Origin: Ureaplasma sp.
GTDB taxonomy: Bacteria; Bacillota_I; Bacilli_A; Mycoplasmatales; Mycoplasmoidaceae
Reading direction: 5' to 3'
DNA length: 64,000 nt
NCBI GenBank assembly: GCA_020024775.1
Contig: JAHHTF010000001.1
Location: 20,542 to 84,541 of the forward strand
Under the pieces are notes generated by a model. That model ran no database searches. It was not told where the DNA came from and saw only the letters and a program-made list of their open reading frames with translations. The position numbers were made by a program, and so were the translations under genes. This document shows, in pieces, positions 33,503-44,721 of this stretch; the first letter of the stretch is position 1, and each line of letters starts with the position of its first letter.

Positions 33503-35204
33503 CGAAAATATTTTTAACATCCATTTCTAAAGATAAATCAATATCTTTTGTCGATCCTTTTGTTGGATATTGTTTGTATGACATTGAAATAATTTTAGTG
33601 TTTGAATTTATTTGGTTAGCACAATCATAGAATTCGTTTACTAATCCAAGATTGCTATAGATTCTTTCATAACAAATGATTTTAGAATACTTAGATAATA
33701 TCTTTTTGATTTCTTGTGGATTCAATTTATTAATAGCAATTGTATTAATTAAATCAACTTTGATTTGATTGTTATTAATGCATTCTAAAATACTATCTGT
33801 ATATGGTCCATAGGTAATAATAGCAGTAGAGTTATTATCATCAATAAGATATTCAAATTCATTGATATTAATATCATTATTGTTTTCTTGAATACTATAA
33901 GTAAATTTAGATTTAGGGTATCTAATGAATATTAAATCATTGTTAGAATTATCAGATATGTTATTGTATGCATAATCAATTAATGTATTTAATTGATGAT
34001 AGTTTCTTGGAGAATAGATTTTTGCATTAGGAATTGATTTTAAAAATCCTACATCAAAGATTCCGTGATGACTAGGGCCATCACCACCTGATAAATCAGC
34101 TCTATCTAATAAGAAGATTGGTTTTAAATTTAATCTACTTAAATCGTGAACCAATTGGTCATAAGCACGTTGGATAAATGATGAATAATATAAACAAACA
34201 ACCTTTTTGTTTTTTAAACATAGCCCAGAAGCAAATGAACTAACATGTTCTTCTGAAATCCCCATGTCTAGATATTGAGCATTGTGTTGATTATATAATT
34301 GCATGAATCCTGTTCCAACATTCATAGCAGGATTTAGAATGTATAAGTCTTTATCATTTTTAATTTTGTTTAATAAATTATTACAAGCAATTTCACCAAA
34401 TGTTTCAGATTGTTTTAATGTATTAGCATGATAATAACCTAGTTTATCAGATTCACCTAGTTTATCACCTTTTGCTTTAATAGTTTTGGTGTGGACTACA
34501 ACTGTTTTGTTTTGATCTACTAATGCTTTTGCTTTTTTAAAAGCTTTATTTAATTGTTTGAAATCATGACCATCTATGATTCCGATATATTCATAACCTA
34601 ATGCTTTAAAATATCCTTTAGCTTTGCTTTTATTATTAAATGATTTGTTTAATGAACCAACTGCTTCTGAGATACTCATTTGGTTATCATTAACAACAAT
34701 AATATTTGGAATCTTATAAAAACTATTAAGGTTTAATCCTTCAAATGATAATCCAGTATTTAATGAACTATCTCCGATTACGCATACATGATATTTTGTT
34801 TTATCATGATTACAATAGTTCATTCCACCTAATACTGATATTGTATTTCCTGAATGTCCAGGAGAATAAAAATCATACTTAGATTCTTTCATGTCTGTAA
34901 ATGCAGATAAACCATTAGTAGTTCTGATTGTGTGCATTAAATCTTTTCTACCTGTTAAGATTTTATGAACATATGATTGATGCCCAGTATCATATACAAT
35001 TACATCATTGTTTAAATTGAAGTTAGACAATAAACTAATAGTTAGTTCAACAATCCCTAAATTAGAACCATAATGGATTTCTTTTGTTTTTGCTAATTCT
35101 ATAATAAAAGCTCTAATATCATTACTTAGACTCTGGTATTCAGATTCATCTAAATCTAAGAAATCTTGATAAGAATTAATTTTATTTAATGTATTCATTG
35201 TCAT
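33492..35204 (-). CDS. dxs: 1-deoxy-D-xylulose-5-phosphate synthase
   Basis: 570 residues, a transketolase-like thiamine diphosphate enzyme. SNLGIVELTISLL and VYDTGHQSYVHKILTGR are the Dxs N-terminal motifs. HVCVIGDSSLNTGLSFEGLN through IIVVNDNQMSIS is the ThDP/Mg site. LDMGISEEHVSSFASGL and LLDRADLSGGDGPSHHG lie in the pyrimidine domain, including the catalytic Glu and His. It makes DXP, the first step of the MEP isoprenoid route, and fits ispH at 42.2 kb. It is shorter than the usual 620 residues. It overlaps hrcA by 23 bases; ATG 35198 is an alternative start. Confidence 0.92.
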   Translation of the reverse strand: MTMNTLNKINSYQDFLDLDESEYQSLSNDIRAFIIELAKTKEIHYGSNLGIVELTISLLSNFNLNNDVIVYDTGHQSYVHKILTGRKDLMHTIRTTNGLSAFTDMKESKYDFYSPGHSGNTISVLGGMNYCNHDKTKYHVCVIGDSSLNTGLSFEGLNLNSFYKIPNIIVVNDNQMSISEAVGSLNKSFNNKSKAKGYFKALGYEYIGIIDGHDFKQLNKAFKKAKALVDQNKTVVVHTKTIKAKGDKLGESDKLGYYHANTLKQSETFGEIACNNLLNKIKNDKDLYILNPAMNVGTGFMQLYNQHNAQYLDMGISEEHVSSFASGLCLKNKKVVCLYYSSFIQRAYDQLVHDLSRLNLKPIFLLDRADLSGGDGPSHHGIFDVGFLKSIPNAKIYSPRNYHQLNTLIDYAYNNISDNSNNDLIFIRYPKSKFTYSIQENNNDININEFEYLIDDNNSTAIITYGPYTDSILECINNNQIKVDLINTIAINKLNPQEIKKILSKYSKIICYERIYSNLGLVNEFYDCANQINSNTKIISMSYKQYPTKGSTKDIDLSLEMDVKNIFELV

Positions 35205-36231
35205 CACTATCTTCAGGGTTATTATAAATCTTTTCTAATTGATTTGTAATATACTCTAAGATTCCTTTGATTTGTTTTAAGTCTCATCTAGTTGGTCCTA
35301 CAACTGAGATTTGGTGAGATTGGTTTTTGATATTTAATTTAGCTGTGGCAATTGAAATTGGTAAGTCATCTTTGTGTTCAATAATAATCTTTTGGTTTTT
35401 ATATGTTTTATCTAAATTGTGTTTGATTTGATCTCAAATTGTTCCGTTTTCAATTAGTTCAATAATTTGTTTTAGTTTATTGTGATCTTGGAACTCTGGA
35501 TTATTAAAGATAGAACTTACTCCTACAATTTTTTTGTTTTCATTTGATTGAGCATGATAATTAAATAATCTCATAATAATTTCTTGTGTGATGTATTCAA
35601 ACTCAAGAACTTCTTTCTTGATGATTGGTTCAATCTCTCTTAGTTTATCTTGGATGTCACAGAATTTTACTCCAATTAAATATTGGTTAAAAATTCTAAT
35701 ACATACTTCAACATCTTTTAGTTGTTGCACATTAAAGTAGTTGATTAGTGTTTTAGAAATGTTTGCAGAACTTGATACCAAAATAATTAGTGCTTGTTTA
35801 GCATCTAATTGCACTAAACTAATTTGCCTTAAGTTTTCATCATTTTGATTGATGTTACTTGATAATGAAACTAAACCTGTGATTTCATTAATTAGGTTTA
35901 ATGATTCATTAATAACTTGTTCTGCATTTGCTTGTCTTTTTTCAAAAATCATTTTTAGTTTGTTGATGATTTCTTTATCAACAACTGGAACTAAAATGTT
36001 TTTATCATAGTATTTATAACCTTCAATAGATGGAACTCTACCAGATGATGTATGAGTTTTTTCTAAGAAATTAAGATCTTCTAATTTAGCCATTTCAATT
36101 CTAATAGTTTGAGGTGACACCTCAGGCATATATTTTTCAACAATGATTTTAGATCCAACTGGTTTTGAAGTCTTATTGTATTCTTCAATAATTGATTTAA
36201 GAAGTTTTTCTTGTCTAGTTGTTACTTTCAT
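35182..36231 (-). CDS. hrcA: Heat-inducible transcription repressor HrcA
   Basis: 349 residues. A winged-helix N terminus (RQEKLLKSIIEEYNKTSKPV, then VSPQTIRIEMAKLEDLNFL and HTSSGRVPSIEGYKYY) is the HrcA signature; a GAF-like middle and a C-terminal ISVVGPTRWDLKQIKGIL strand follow. HrcA binds CIRCE operators and represses chaperone genes. Two matching operators occur in this window. The start at 36231 is preferred because AAGGTG lies 8 bases before it; an ATG at 36246 is upstream in frame. It overlaps the upstream orf by 17 bases and dxs by 23. Confidence 0.93.
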
Positions 36232-36892
36232 GGTCAACACCTTCATATAATGATTTCAAAATGTTTTTCATTTTAATTTTGATTAAGATTTCAGCAACTC
36301 CTGTGAATGAATCAATATTAGCACCTTTGAAATTATCTAGAAACTTTGCATTCAATCTGATGTTTGAATTAAAAGTATTTGCATCTAATAGCATCACTTG
36401 TTTTTCATCTTTGTATAATCAAAAACCATTTTCTGATTTTTTTGTTTGGTAGTTATCATTTAATTTAATAATGAAATAACCAACATCATCTAATCCAATG
36501 TTTTCAATTTTGATACTTTGAAACTTATAAAAGAATAAAGTATAGATTTCAATTTTCTTCTGGTTACTAAAGTTACTTTTAAAAGTATTTGATATTAATC
36601 GATAGTTTTTAATTGGTGTAATGAAACTTGCACAAATACCAATAACTATTAAAATAACTCCAACTACAATTAATGAAATCATAATTGGTAATTGGTTATC
36701 TTTTTGGAAGAATGCTCCAGCTAAGATTAAGATTAAACCAACTATACAAAAAACTCCAATGATAATAAAACCGATTAATCTATTTCGGTCAATTGATGCT
36801 TGAAGTTTTTCGTTTTTTATTAATCCTTTTAGCTTTTTCTCTAGTGATTGATGATTGATACTTTTAATATCATTTTCTAATATTTCTGTCAT
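36215..36892 (-). CDS. Two-helix membrane protein upstream of hrcA, unknown
   Basis: 225 residues. A charged N terminus is followed by two transmembrane helices (GFIIIGVFCIVGLILILAGA and MISLIVVGVILIVIGICASF) and a cytoplasmic domain of about 130 residues rich in Asn/Lys with a bacterial-PH-like succession of strands (YRLISNTF, IYTLFFYKFQSIKIENIG). It starts after AGGAGA. As first gene of the orf-hrcA-dxs run it lies directly behind the CIRCE-like operator. No family recognised. Confidence 0.8.
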
Positions 36893-36922
36893 CTGTTCTC
36901 CTATTGATTTATATTAGTAATT

Positions 36923-36928
36923 ATTATA
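36923..36928 (-). promoter_or_regulatory. -10 box of the orf-hrcA-dxs transcript
   Basis: Minus-strand TATAAT 31 bases upstream of the start codon at 36892. The shared CIRCE-like operator begins 20 bases further upstream. Confidence 0.5.
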
Positions 36929-36948
36929 ACATATTAAATAAGTGATAA

Positions 36949-36975
36949 TTAGCACACTAATAACTATATTGCTAA
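36949..36975. promoter_or_regulatory. CIRCE-like HrcA operator between divergent dnaJ and hrcA runs
   Basis: TTAGCACAC, nine bases, then TATTGCTAA: outer halves match CIRCE (TTAGCACTC-N9-GAGTGCTAA), inner bases are degenerate. A plus-strand TATAAT (36984-36989) for dnaJ-grpE starts nine bases after it, and the minus-strand TATAAT of the hrcA run lies 20 bases on the other side. One operator may thus control both directions. Confidence 0.7.
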
Positions 36976-37023
36976 AATTATGTTATAATATATTAATCAT
37001 TTTGTTTTTTAAAAGGAGGAATA

Positions 37024-38145
37024 ATGTCAAAAAGAGATTACTATGAAGTCTTGGGTGTTGCTAAAACTGTAACTCCTGATGAAATTAAAAAAGCATATCG
37101 TGTACTTGCTAAAAAGTACCATCCAGACGTAAATAAAGAACCAGGTGCTGAAGAACGTTTCAAAGAAATCAATGAAGCTAATGAAGTTTTATCTGATCCA
37201 CAAAAAAGAGCTCAATATGATAGATTTGGACATGCTGGTCCACAAGGTGGATTTGGCCAAGGAGGATTCTCTGGTTTCTCTGGAAACTTTGAAGATATTT
37301 TCTCAGAGTTCTTTGGTGGATTCTCTGGCTTTGGTGGTGGTTCATCACAAGAAGAAGATTCAGATATTCAATTAGCAATTACATTAACATTCTATGAAGC
37401 ACTAAAAGGTACATCAAAAAAAGTTACTTATAAAAGAAATACTAGTTGTTCAGCTTGTGATGGAACAGGAGATGCTAATAAAGCTCATCCATTAACATGT
37501 ACAGCTTGTAATGGTAGAGGATATGTAATTAAACAACAACAAACAATGTTTGGAATCCAAAGAATGCAAACTGAATGTAACGTTTGTGATGGTAGAGGAG
37601 TAAAAGTTGCTAATCCTTGTAAAACTTGTAAAGGAAAAGGAACTCAACCTGAAACAGTTACATTAACAGTTACTATTCCACAAGGTGTTGATCATGGTGA
37701 AGTATTAACAGTAACAGGAAAAGGAAACAAAACTATTCGTGATACTGGAAACCTATATCTTCATATCCAAGTTGGTCAATCAAAATATTTTGAAAGACAC
37801 AATATGGATTTATACACCATTGCATATATTGACCCAATCTTAGCAATCGTTGGTGGCCAACAAGAAGTTATTACTCCATGAGGTCCTGTTCAATTCACAG
37901 TTCCTTCAGGTATTGAACAAGATAAAAAAATCAAAATCCTTGGTTATGGTGTTAAGAAACCAAATAAACAAAATCTTTTTGCTAAAGCTGCAGGTGATTT
38001 GTTTGTTGTAATTAAATTAGCAAAACCAGACTATACACAAGATCAAATCAAACAACTACAAGAACTATTAAACAAAAATAATAAATATGTTAAAGATTAC
38101 TTAGATGATGTTAAGAAAGAGGTGGCTAAAAATGAACAAAAATAA
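37024..38145 (+). CDS. dnaJ: Chaperone DnaJ (Hsp40)
   Basis: 373 residues. The J domain ([20 protein letters not shown]) has the HPD motif in [13 protein letters not shown] Gly/Phe-rich linker runs from about 70 to 110. The zinc-binding region shows four CxxCxGxG-like repeats ([32 protein letters not shown]). The C-terminal substrate-binding domain follows. DnaJ delivers clients to DnaK and stimulates its ATPase. AAAGGAGG precedes the start. It overlaps grpE by 14 bases, and the CIRCE-like operator lies upstream. Confidence 0.97.
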
Positions 38146-38776
38146 AGATAAAAAAAACAATAAAGAATTAGAAGAACCACAAGAAGTTAAAAAAGAAGAA
38201 ACTTGTGAAAAAGCAAAAGAATTCAAAAAAGAAATCGAATCTCTTAAAAAAGAATTATCTAGTGAACAAGAAAAAGTAAAGAACTTGCAACATGAAGTTC
38301 AAACACTAAAACTTACAATTCAAAAAGCAGATTCTGACTATGTTTCTAAATTACAAGAAAAACAATTAGAAATGAAAAAAATTCTTGAAGAAAAACAAAA
38401 AGAATTAACAATTCTAAATGATGAAAAACTAAATGATTTTAAACACAAATTATACACAAAAGATATTTTAGAAATGTTAAATACAATTGATAGATTTGAA
38501 GCAATTCTAAGATATGAAAGTCCAGATCCAACAATCCAAAATTATATTAATGGATTCAAGATGTTTTTGGACATGTTCCAAAGATCATTAAACAACATGG
38601 GAATCACTAAAGTTGAAATTCCATTAGGGTCAGAACCAGACCACAATAATGCTGAAATTACTGATCAAGTTGATAATTCTAATCACAAATCTGGGACAGT
38701 TTGTGAAGTGACTGAAAACGCATATAGTTTTAATAACAAAATTATTAAACATGCAAAAGTTAAAGTATCAAAATAG
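38132..38776 (+). CDS. grpE: Nucleotide exchange factor GrpE
   Basis: 214 residues. A long charged N-terminal coiled coil is followed by the GrpE head with LNTIDRFEAILRYES, NGFKMFLDMFQRSLNNMGI and the beta part ending VCEVTENAYSFNNKIIKHAK, equivalent to the usual GY...RVLR.A.V. It releases ADP from DnaK. The ATG at 38132 follows AGAGGTGG; an in-frame ATG at 38105 lies within dnaJ without a ribosome binding site. Confidence 0.92.
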   Translation: MNKNKDKKNNKELEEPQEVKKEETCEKAKEFKKEIESLKKELSSEQEKVKNLQHEVQTLKLTIQKADSDYVSKLQEKQLEMKKILEEKQKELTILNDEKLNDFKHKLYTKDILEMLNTIDRFEAILRYESPDPTIQNYINGFKMFLDMFQRSLNNMGITKVEIPLGSEPDHNNAEITDQVDNSNHKSGTVCEVTENAYSFNNKIIKHAKVKVSK

Positions 38777-38832
38777 AGTTTTATATAATAAAATTAAAAG
38801 ATAAACAATTCAATTATTGGAGGCTATTAAAT

Positions 38833-39066
38833 ATGTCAAGTGGAGCAATTGCTGGATTAGCTGTAGGGATGGTAATTCTTGGAATTATTATCGGGATAAT
38901 CATTGGTTTCTTTGTAGCAAGATTAATTACAAAAAAACAAATGAAAAAGAACCCACCTATTACAAAAGATACAATTAGAATGTTGTATGCTCAAATTGGT
39001 AGAAAACCAACTGAACAACAAGTAAATGACTTATACTATAGAAGTACAAGACCAGCAAGAAAATAA
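38833..39066 (+). CDS. UPF0154 single-pass membrane protein
   Basis: 77 residues. One transmembrane helix (AIAGLAVGMVILGIIIGIII) is followed by FFVARLITKKQMKKNPPITK and IRMLYAQIGRKPTEQQVN, the signature of the UPF0154/YneF family found throughout low-GC Gram-positives. Function unknown. A strong TTGGAGG site precedes the ATG, and engB begins two bases after its stop. Confidence 0.9.
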   Translation: MSSGAIAGLAVGMVILGIIIGIIIGFFVARLITKKQMKKNPPITKDTIRMLYAQIGRKPTEQQVNDLYYRSTRPARK

Positions 39067-39068
39067 TT

Positions 39069-39650
39069 ATGGCTGCTAGTTTTATCAAATCTTGTACCCA
39101 ACCAAAAGATTTCTATAAAGATAAAAGAAAACAAATCTGTTTTGTTGGGCGTTCTAATGTAGGGAAGTCCACATTAATTAATGCATTGGCAAATAATGCA
39201 AAATTAGCAAAGACTTCTAAAACTCCTGGGAGAACAAGATTAATAAATTTCTTTGATTTTAATAAGTTTGTTTTAGTTGACTTACCAGGATATGGCTATG
39301 CAAAAGCAGATGATAAAACAAGAGAAACAATCTACGAGTTAATTCTTAATTGTTTAAACTACAATGAACAATTAGCTTGTGTTGTTCAATTATGCAATAT
39401 TGAAGTTTTAACAGACGATGACCAAAAGATGTCAATCTTCTTAGAGAAATCACATTTAAAACATCTTGTTGTGATGACTAAAACTGATAAAGTTGCTAAA
39501 AGTACTTTTCACAACAATAAGAAAAAATATTTAGATTTCTTAAAAATAAAAGAGGACCAAATTATTGATATTTCTTGTAAAACAAGACATAACATTGATA
39601 AACTTTTAAATTTATTAGGTGGAATAATTAATAATGAAACAAATAAATAA
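39069..39650 (+). CDS. engB: Ribosome biogenesis GTPase EngB (YsxC)
   Basis: 193 residues. GTPase motifs: G1 FVGRSNVGKSTLINAL, G2 region KTPGRTRLINFF, G3 VLVDLPGYGYA, G4 VVMTKTDK, G5 ISCKT. The NVGKST and DLPGYGYAK combination is specific for EngB/YihA, needed for assembly of the large ribosomal subunit. The G4 is TKTDK instead of TKADK. It starts two bases after the UPF0154 gene and overlaps valS by 17 bases. Confidence 0.95.
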   Translation: MAASFIKSCTQPKDFYKDKRKQICFVGRSNVGKSTLINALANNAKLAKTSKTPGRTRLINFFDFNKFVLVDLPGYGYAKADDKTRETIYELILNCLNYNEQLACVVQLCNIEVLTDDDQKMSIFLEKSHLKHLVVMTKTDKVAKSTFHNNKKKYLDFLKIKEDQIIDISCKTRHNIDKLLNLLGGIINNETNK

Positions 39651-42237
39651 AAAATACGAACATTTAAAAGTTGAACAAGATAAAAATCAATTTTGATATT
39701 CTAATAATTTATTTGAGCCAAAGGATTCAAATAAATTTTTTAGTATAGTCTTACCTCCTCCAAATGTAACAGGTCATTTACATTTAGGACATGCATGGGA
39801 TGTAAGCTATCAAGATGTATTAATTAGATACAAAAGATTAAATGGTTATAGTGCACTATGATTACCAGGAACTGATCATGCTGGGATTGCAACACAAACT
39901 AAATTTGATCGTATCTTGTTTGAAACTACTGGGAAAAGAAAAGACGACTTAGGGAAAGAAAAGTTCTTGTCTGAACTTTGAAATTGAAAACAATCGCAAG
40001 CAGATTTCATCCACTCACAATGAGCTAAGATGGGATTATCTTTATCATATAAAAATGAAAAATTCACCATGGATGAAGATGTTAATCTAGCGGTTAGAAA
40101 AGTTTTTGTTGAACTTTATAAAAAAGGATTAATCTATCAAGATAAAAAGATTGTTAATTGAGATCCACAATTAAAAACAGCTATCTCTAATATTGAAGTT
40201 ATTTATAAAGAAACATCTAGTAAGATGTATTATTTCAAATATTTTACAGAAAATAAAAAAGACTTTGTAATTGTTGCTACAACAAGACCTGAGACAATGT
40301 TTGGTGATGTTTGTTTAGTAGCGCACCCAACTGATGAAAGATATTTAAAATTCAAAGGTCAAAAATTCATTAATCCAGCAAATGATGAATTATTAGATTT
40401 AGTATTTGATGACTATATTGAAAAAGACTTTGGAACTGGAATCATGAAATGTACTCCAGCTCATGACTTTAATGATAATGAAATCGCTAAAAGACATCAT
40501 TTAAAAGTTATCAACATTTTCAATGAAGATGCAACCTTAAATGAATTAGGTAATAAATATAAAAACATGGACCGTTTTGAATGTAGAGAAAAATTAGTTT
40601 CTGATTTAAAACAAAAAGGTTTATTAGAAAAGATTGAAACAATTACAAATAATGTTGGTTATTCAGAAAGAACAAACGTAGTGGTTGAACCATACATGTC
40701 TAATCAATGATTTGTAAGTATGGATAAGCTAGCTAAAAAAGTTCGTGAAATCCAAAGTTCAACTAAGAATAAAGTTAACTTTGTTCCAGAAAGATTTAAC
40801 AAGACTTTATTAAACTGATTAGAAAATATTGAAGATTGATGTATTAGTCGTCAATTATGATGAGGACATCAAATTCCAATTTGATATCATAAAAAAACTA
40901 ATGAAATTTATTGTGAAATAAATCCACCTAAAGATATTGAAAATTGAGTACAAGATGAAAGTGTATTAGACACTTGATTCTCATCTGGGTTATGACCAAT
41001 GGTTACAATGAATTGACCAGATACAAAAAATCCAATCTTTAAAAATTACTTTCCATCAGATGTATTAGTAACTGGATATGATATTATTTTCTTCTGAGTT
41101 TCAAGAATGATGATGTTAACAGAAGAATTCACAGACACTATTCCATTTAAAAATGTTTTAATCCATGGATTGATTCGTGATGAACAAGGAAGAAAAATGT
41201 CTAAATCATTAGGTAATGGTGTAGACCCAATGGATGTAATTGATGAATATGGATGTGATTCATTAAGATTATTCTTAACTGCAACTTCATCATTAGGAGA
41301 AGATTTATTATTCTCACCAACTAAGATTGCTCACTATTGAAACTTTATTAATAAGTTATGAAATGGTTTTAGATTCATTTATGATTTAATTGAAAAACAT
41401 GAATGAAAAATTAATTTAAAACTAGATCCTAAAAAACTTGATGTAGTTGATAAAGCAATCCTTGATAAATTAAATAGTGTTATTGAAAAAGTATCTAAAT
41501 GTTATGAACAATTTAATTTTGTTGTTGGAACTAAATACTTAGTAGACTTTATCTGAGATGAATTTAATAACAACTATTTAGAGTTATGTAAAATCAAAAT
41601 CAAAAACAATGATTTAGAATGTTTAAATGTTTTAAGTTATGTTTTAAAACAATCAATTATTTTATTACACCCGCAAGCTCCATTTGTGACTGAAGAGATT
41701 TATTCTCATATGTTTAAAACTAAAGATCAAATTTCCATCATGAATGAAACTTGACCATCAGTATTATCAATCAAAGATTTTGATAAACAAGCTTATCATA
41801 ATTTTAGTTTGATATCTGAACTAATCAAGAAGATTAGATTAGAACACCAATTGAAATTCTCAGATCAAATTCATATTACTGCATTTGATACTGTAAATAA
41901 CAAAGAAGTTAATACAGGTATTTTCTGTAACTATTATGAAGCTTGAAATACAAGTTTCAAAGAAATAAAAGATAAAGATACTCAGGTTATTAATTATTTC
42001 TTAGACAACATTAAACTAAACTTTTATAAAGCAATCAACAAACAAGATTTATTAGATGGTTTATTAAAACAACAAAAAACAATTGAGTTTGAATACAACA
42101 GGGCTTATAACATGTTACAAAACCAAAACTTTGTAGCAAAAGCATCTGCTGATAAAATTCAATCTGAAAAAGATAAATTAGAAAAGTACAAAACTCAATT
42201 AGATGAAATTAATGAACAAATCAAAAACCTTAAATAA
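39634..42237 (+). CDS. valS: Valyl-tRNA synthetase
   Basis: 867 residues. HIGH-type motif in [28 protein letters not shown] and the editing domain ([10 protein letters not shown]) follow. The KMSKS loop is [16 protein letters not shown]-terminal coiled coil ([20 protein letters not shown]) is the ValS tRNA-binding arm. About twenty conserved Trp positions are encoded by TGA (for example in the SRQLWWGHQIPIWY stretch), the clearest evidence in the window for code 4. It charges tRNA-Val. It overlaps engB by 17 bases and ispH by 26. Confidence 0.97.
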
Positions 42238-43138
42238 TAAAATTGAAATCATCAAATTAGTCCCTCGGGGCTTTTGTGATGGGGTTGTTGAGGCCTGAAA
42301 AACAACCTTAGATACAATTAATAAATACAAACAAACAAACCAAAAGATTTATATGCTTGGTTTGTTTGTTCATAATAAACAGTTTGTTAATGAAATCAAT
42401 AAACAAGGAATCATTTTATTAGACGACTCAAATGTATCAAGATACCAATTGGTTTTAAACACAAAGTTTGATAAAGATTCAATCTTAATTTGTTCAGCTC
42501 ACGGAACTGATCAAAAAACTATTGAATTAGCAAAACAAAAAGGTTTAATTGTTGTTGATACAGTTTGTAAATATGTAACATCAACATCTAATAAAATCAA
42601 ACAAGATTTAGAATTAGGTTATGAAATTATTTTGATAGGAAAACAAAATCATCCCGAATCAGTTTCATATCTAAATGATTATAAAGATATTCATTTTGTT
42701 ACTTGTATAGATGACTTGAACAATTTAAAACATTTATACAACAAACAAGTATCAGTGTTTAATCAAACAACATTATCGATTTATGATTTATATGAGTTTT
42801 ATAAATTTATTAAAGCAAATTTCAATAATGCTAAATTAAACAATGAGATTTGTTTAGCGACAGAACAAAGACAAAAAGCTGTTATTGATTTAGTATCTGA
42901 TATTGATTTATTTTTAGTGGTTGGAGATAAGAAATCAAACAATTCTAATTCATTATTAAAACTTGGATCTTCAAAAGCTAAACAAGCTTATTTATTAGAA
43001 TCAAAATCTGATTTTAATATTGATTGATTAACCAATATAAACAAGATAGTAATTACCTCTGGAGCTAGTACTCCAACATGAATTTTTAATGAAATATATG
43101 AGTATATTCTTTCATTAGTTAATAATCAAGAAAAATAG
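42212..43138 (+). CDS. ispH: 4-hydroxy-3-methylbut-2-enyl diphosphate reductase
   Basis: 308 residues. All three Fe-S cysteines are visible in VPRGFCDGVVEAW, VVDTVCKYVTS and EICLATEQRQ. Active-site His residues occur in GLFVHNKQ, CSAHGTDQ and GKQNHPES. It carries out the last step of the MEP pathway, giving IPP and DMAPP. Together with dxs it shows that this organism makes isoprenoid precursors. It overlaps the valS end by 26 bases and is followed by a terminator. Confidence 0.92.
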
Positions 43139-43140
43139 AC

Positions 43141-43192
43141 ATTATTTTGCACTAAAAAATATTAGGAATAGTGTAAAATAATTTCTTTTTTG
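43141..43192 (+). terminator. Terminator after ispH
   Basis: Long stem ATTATTTTGCACTA / TAGTGTAAAATAAT (one mismatch) with a 14-base loop and a following T-rich stretch. Confidence 0.75.
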
Positions 43193-43198
43193 TATAAT
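43193..43198 (+). promoter_or_regulatory. Possible -10 box for tuf
   Basis: TATAAT immediately after the ispH terminator, 205 bases upstream of tuf. A TATAAG at 43341 is an alternative closer to the gene; the sequence does not decide between them. The interval is AT-rich leader without a gene. Confidence 0.35.
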
Positions 43199-43402
43199 AT
43201 AAGAGTAATAGACGATAGTTTAAAAATAATAAACTTGTTTGTTACAAAAACATTAACTTATTATTTTTAAATATAGTTTTATTATAATCATTTGATATTA
43301 AGACATTTTTAATAAAAATATAAAAAAAATGATATTATTATATAAGTAAAATTTAGATTAAAAATTTATAATTATATATAAAATTACGAAAGGTAAATAC
43401 AA

Positions 43403-44587
43403 ATGGCAAAAGAAGTATTTGATCGTACAAAACCGCACGTTAACATTGGTACTATTGGACACGTTGACCATGGTAAAACAACATTAACAGCTGCAATCTG
43501 TACTGTATTATCTAAAAAAGGTGGAGGGGAAGCAAGAGACTACGCATCTATTGACTCTGCTCCAGAAGAAAAAGAACGTGGAATTACAATCAACACATCT
43601 CACGTTGAATATGAAACAGAAAAAAGACACTATGCTCACGTAGACTGTCCAGGTCACGCGGACTATGTTAAAAACATGATTACTGGTGCTGCTCAAATGG
43701 ATGGTGCAATCTTAGTTATTGCTGCTACAGATGGACCTATGGCTCAAACTAGAGAACACATCTTATTAGCTAGACAAGTAGGAGTTCCTAGAATTGTTGT
43801 ATTCTTAAACAAATGTGACATGATGAATGACCCAGAAATGCAAGAATTAGTAGAAATGGAAGTTAGAGACTTATTAAGTTCTTATGGATTTGATGGTGAC
43901 AACACTCCAGTTATTAAAGGTTCTGCATTACAAGCTTTAAATGGTGTTGCTGAATGAGAAGAAAAAGTTGTTGAATTAATGAACAATGTTGACTCATACA
44001 TTCCTGAACCAGTTAGAGACAACGAAAAACCATTCTTATTAGCAATCGAAGACGTATTCACAATTTCTGGTCGTGGTACAGTTGTTACAGGTAGAGTTGA
44101 AAGAGGTCAATTAAAATTAAACGACGAAGTTGAAATTGTAGGTTTAAGACCAACTCAAAAAACAGTTGTTACTGGTATTGAAATGTTCAGAAAACAATTA
44201 GACTTCGCACAAGCTGGGGATAACGCAGGTATCTTATTAAGAGGTACTAAAAAAGAAGAAGTTGAACGTGGACAAGTATTATGTAAACCAGGTTCAATTA
44301 CTCCACATACAAAATTCACTGCTGAAATTTATGTTCTTAAAAAAGAAGAAGGTGGACGTCACACTCCAATCTTCAGTAAATACCGTCCTCAATTCTACTT
44401 TAGAACTACAGACGTTACTGGTGCTATTGAATTAAAAGAAGGTGTTGAAATGATCATGCCTGGAGATAACACTACAATTACTGTAGAATTAATCTCACCA
44501 GTTGCTATTGAAAAAGGATCTAAATTCTCTATCCGTGAAGGTGGTAGAACAATCGGTGCAGGTACTGTAACTGAAATTATTAAATAA
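43403..44587 (+). CDS. tuf: Translation elongation factor Tu
   Basis: 394 residues, the standard length. G1 [14 protein letters not shown], effector region [16 protein letters not shown]3 [10 protein letters not shown]4 NKCD, and the domain 2/3 motifs [13 protein letters not shown] and [18 protein letters not shown]. It brings aminoacyl-tRNA to the ribosome. GAAAGGTAA precedes the start. The codon choice includes more C-ending codons than in neighbours, as usual for a highly expressed gene. Single-gene unit between two terminators. Confidence 0.98.
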
Positions 44588-44597
44588 TAAATAAAAT

Positions 44598-44623
44598 AAA
44601 TCTTGGGTTTCCAAGATTTTTTT
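44598..44623 (+). terminator. Terminator after tuf
   Basis: Stem AAATCTTGG / CCAAGATTT with a short loop and a T7 tail. Confidence 0.85.
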
Positions 44624-44721
44624 ATGCACTATTTATATAAAAGATTTTTAATCTAATTTTGTTTTGATGTTTGTCTTGATAATTTAAATTTAATATCAAT
44701 GACTTTTTAATTTTCATAATG

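Noticed and set aside
34483-34700. Possible truncation of dxs
   Set aside because: The protein is shorter than usual, but all thiamine diphosphate and catalytic motifs are present in order.
43141-43182. TTTTGCACTA...TAGTGTAAAA before tuf as a third CIRCE operator
   Set aside because: The arms do not fit TTAGCACTC-N9 and the loop is 14 bases; a T-rich stretch follows, so it is an ordinary terminator of ispH.
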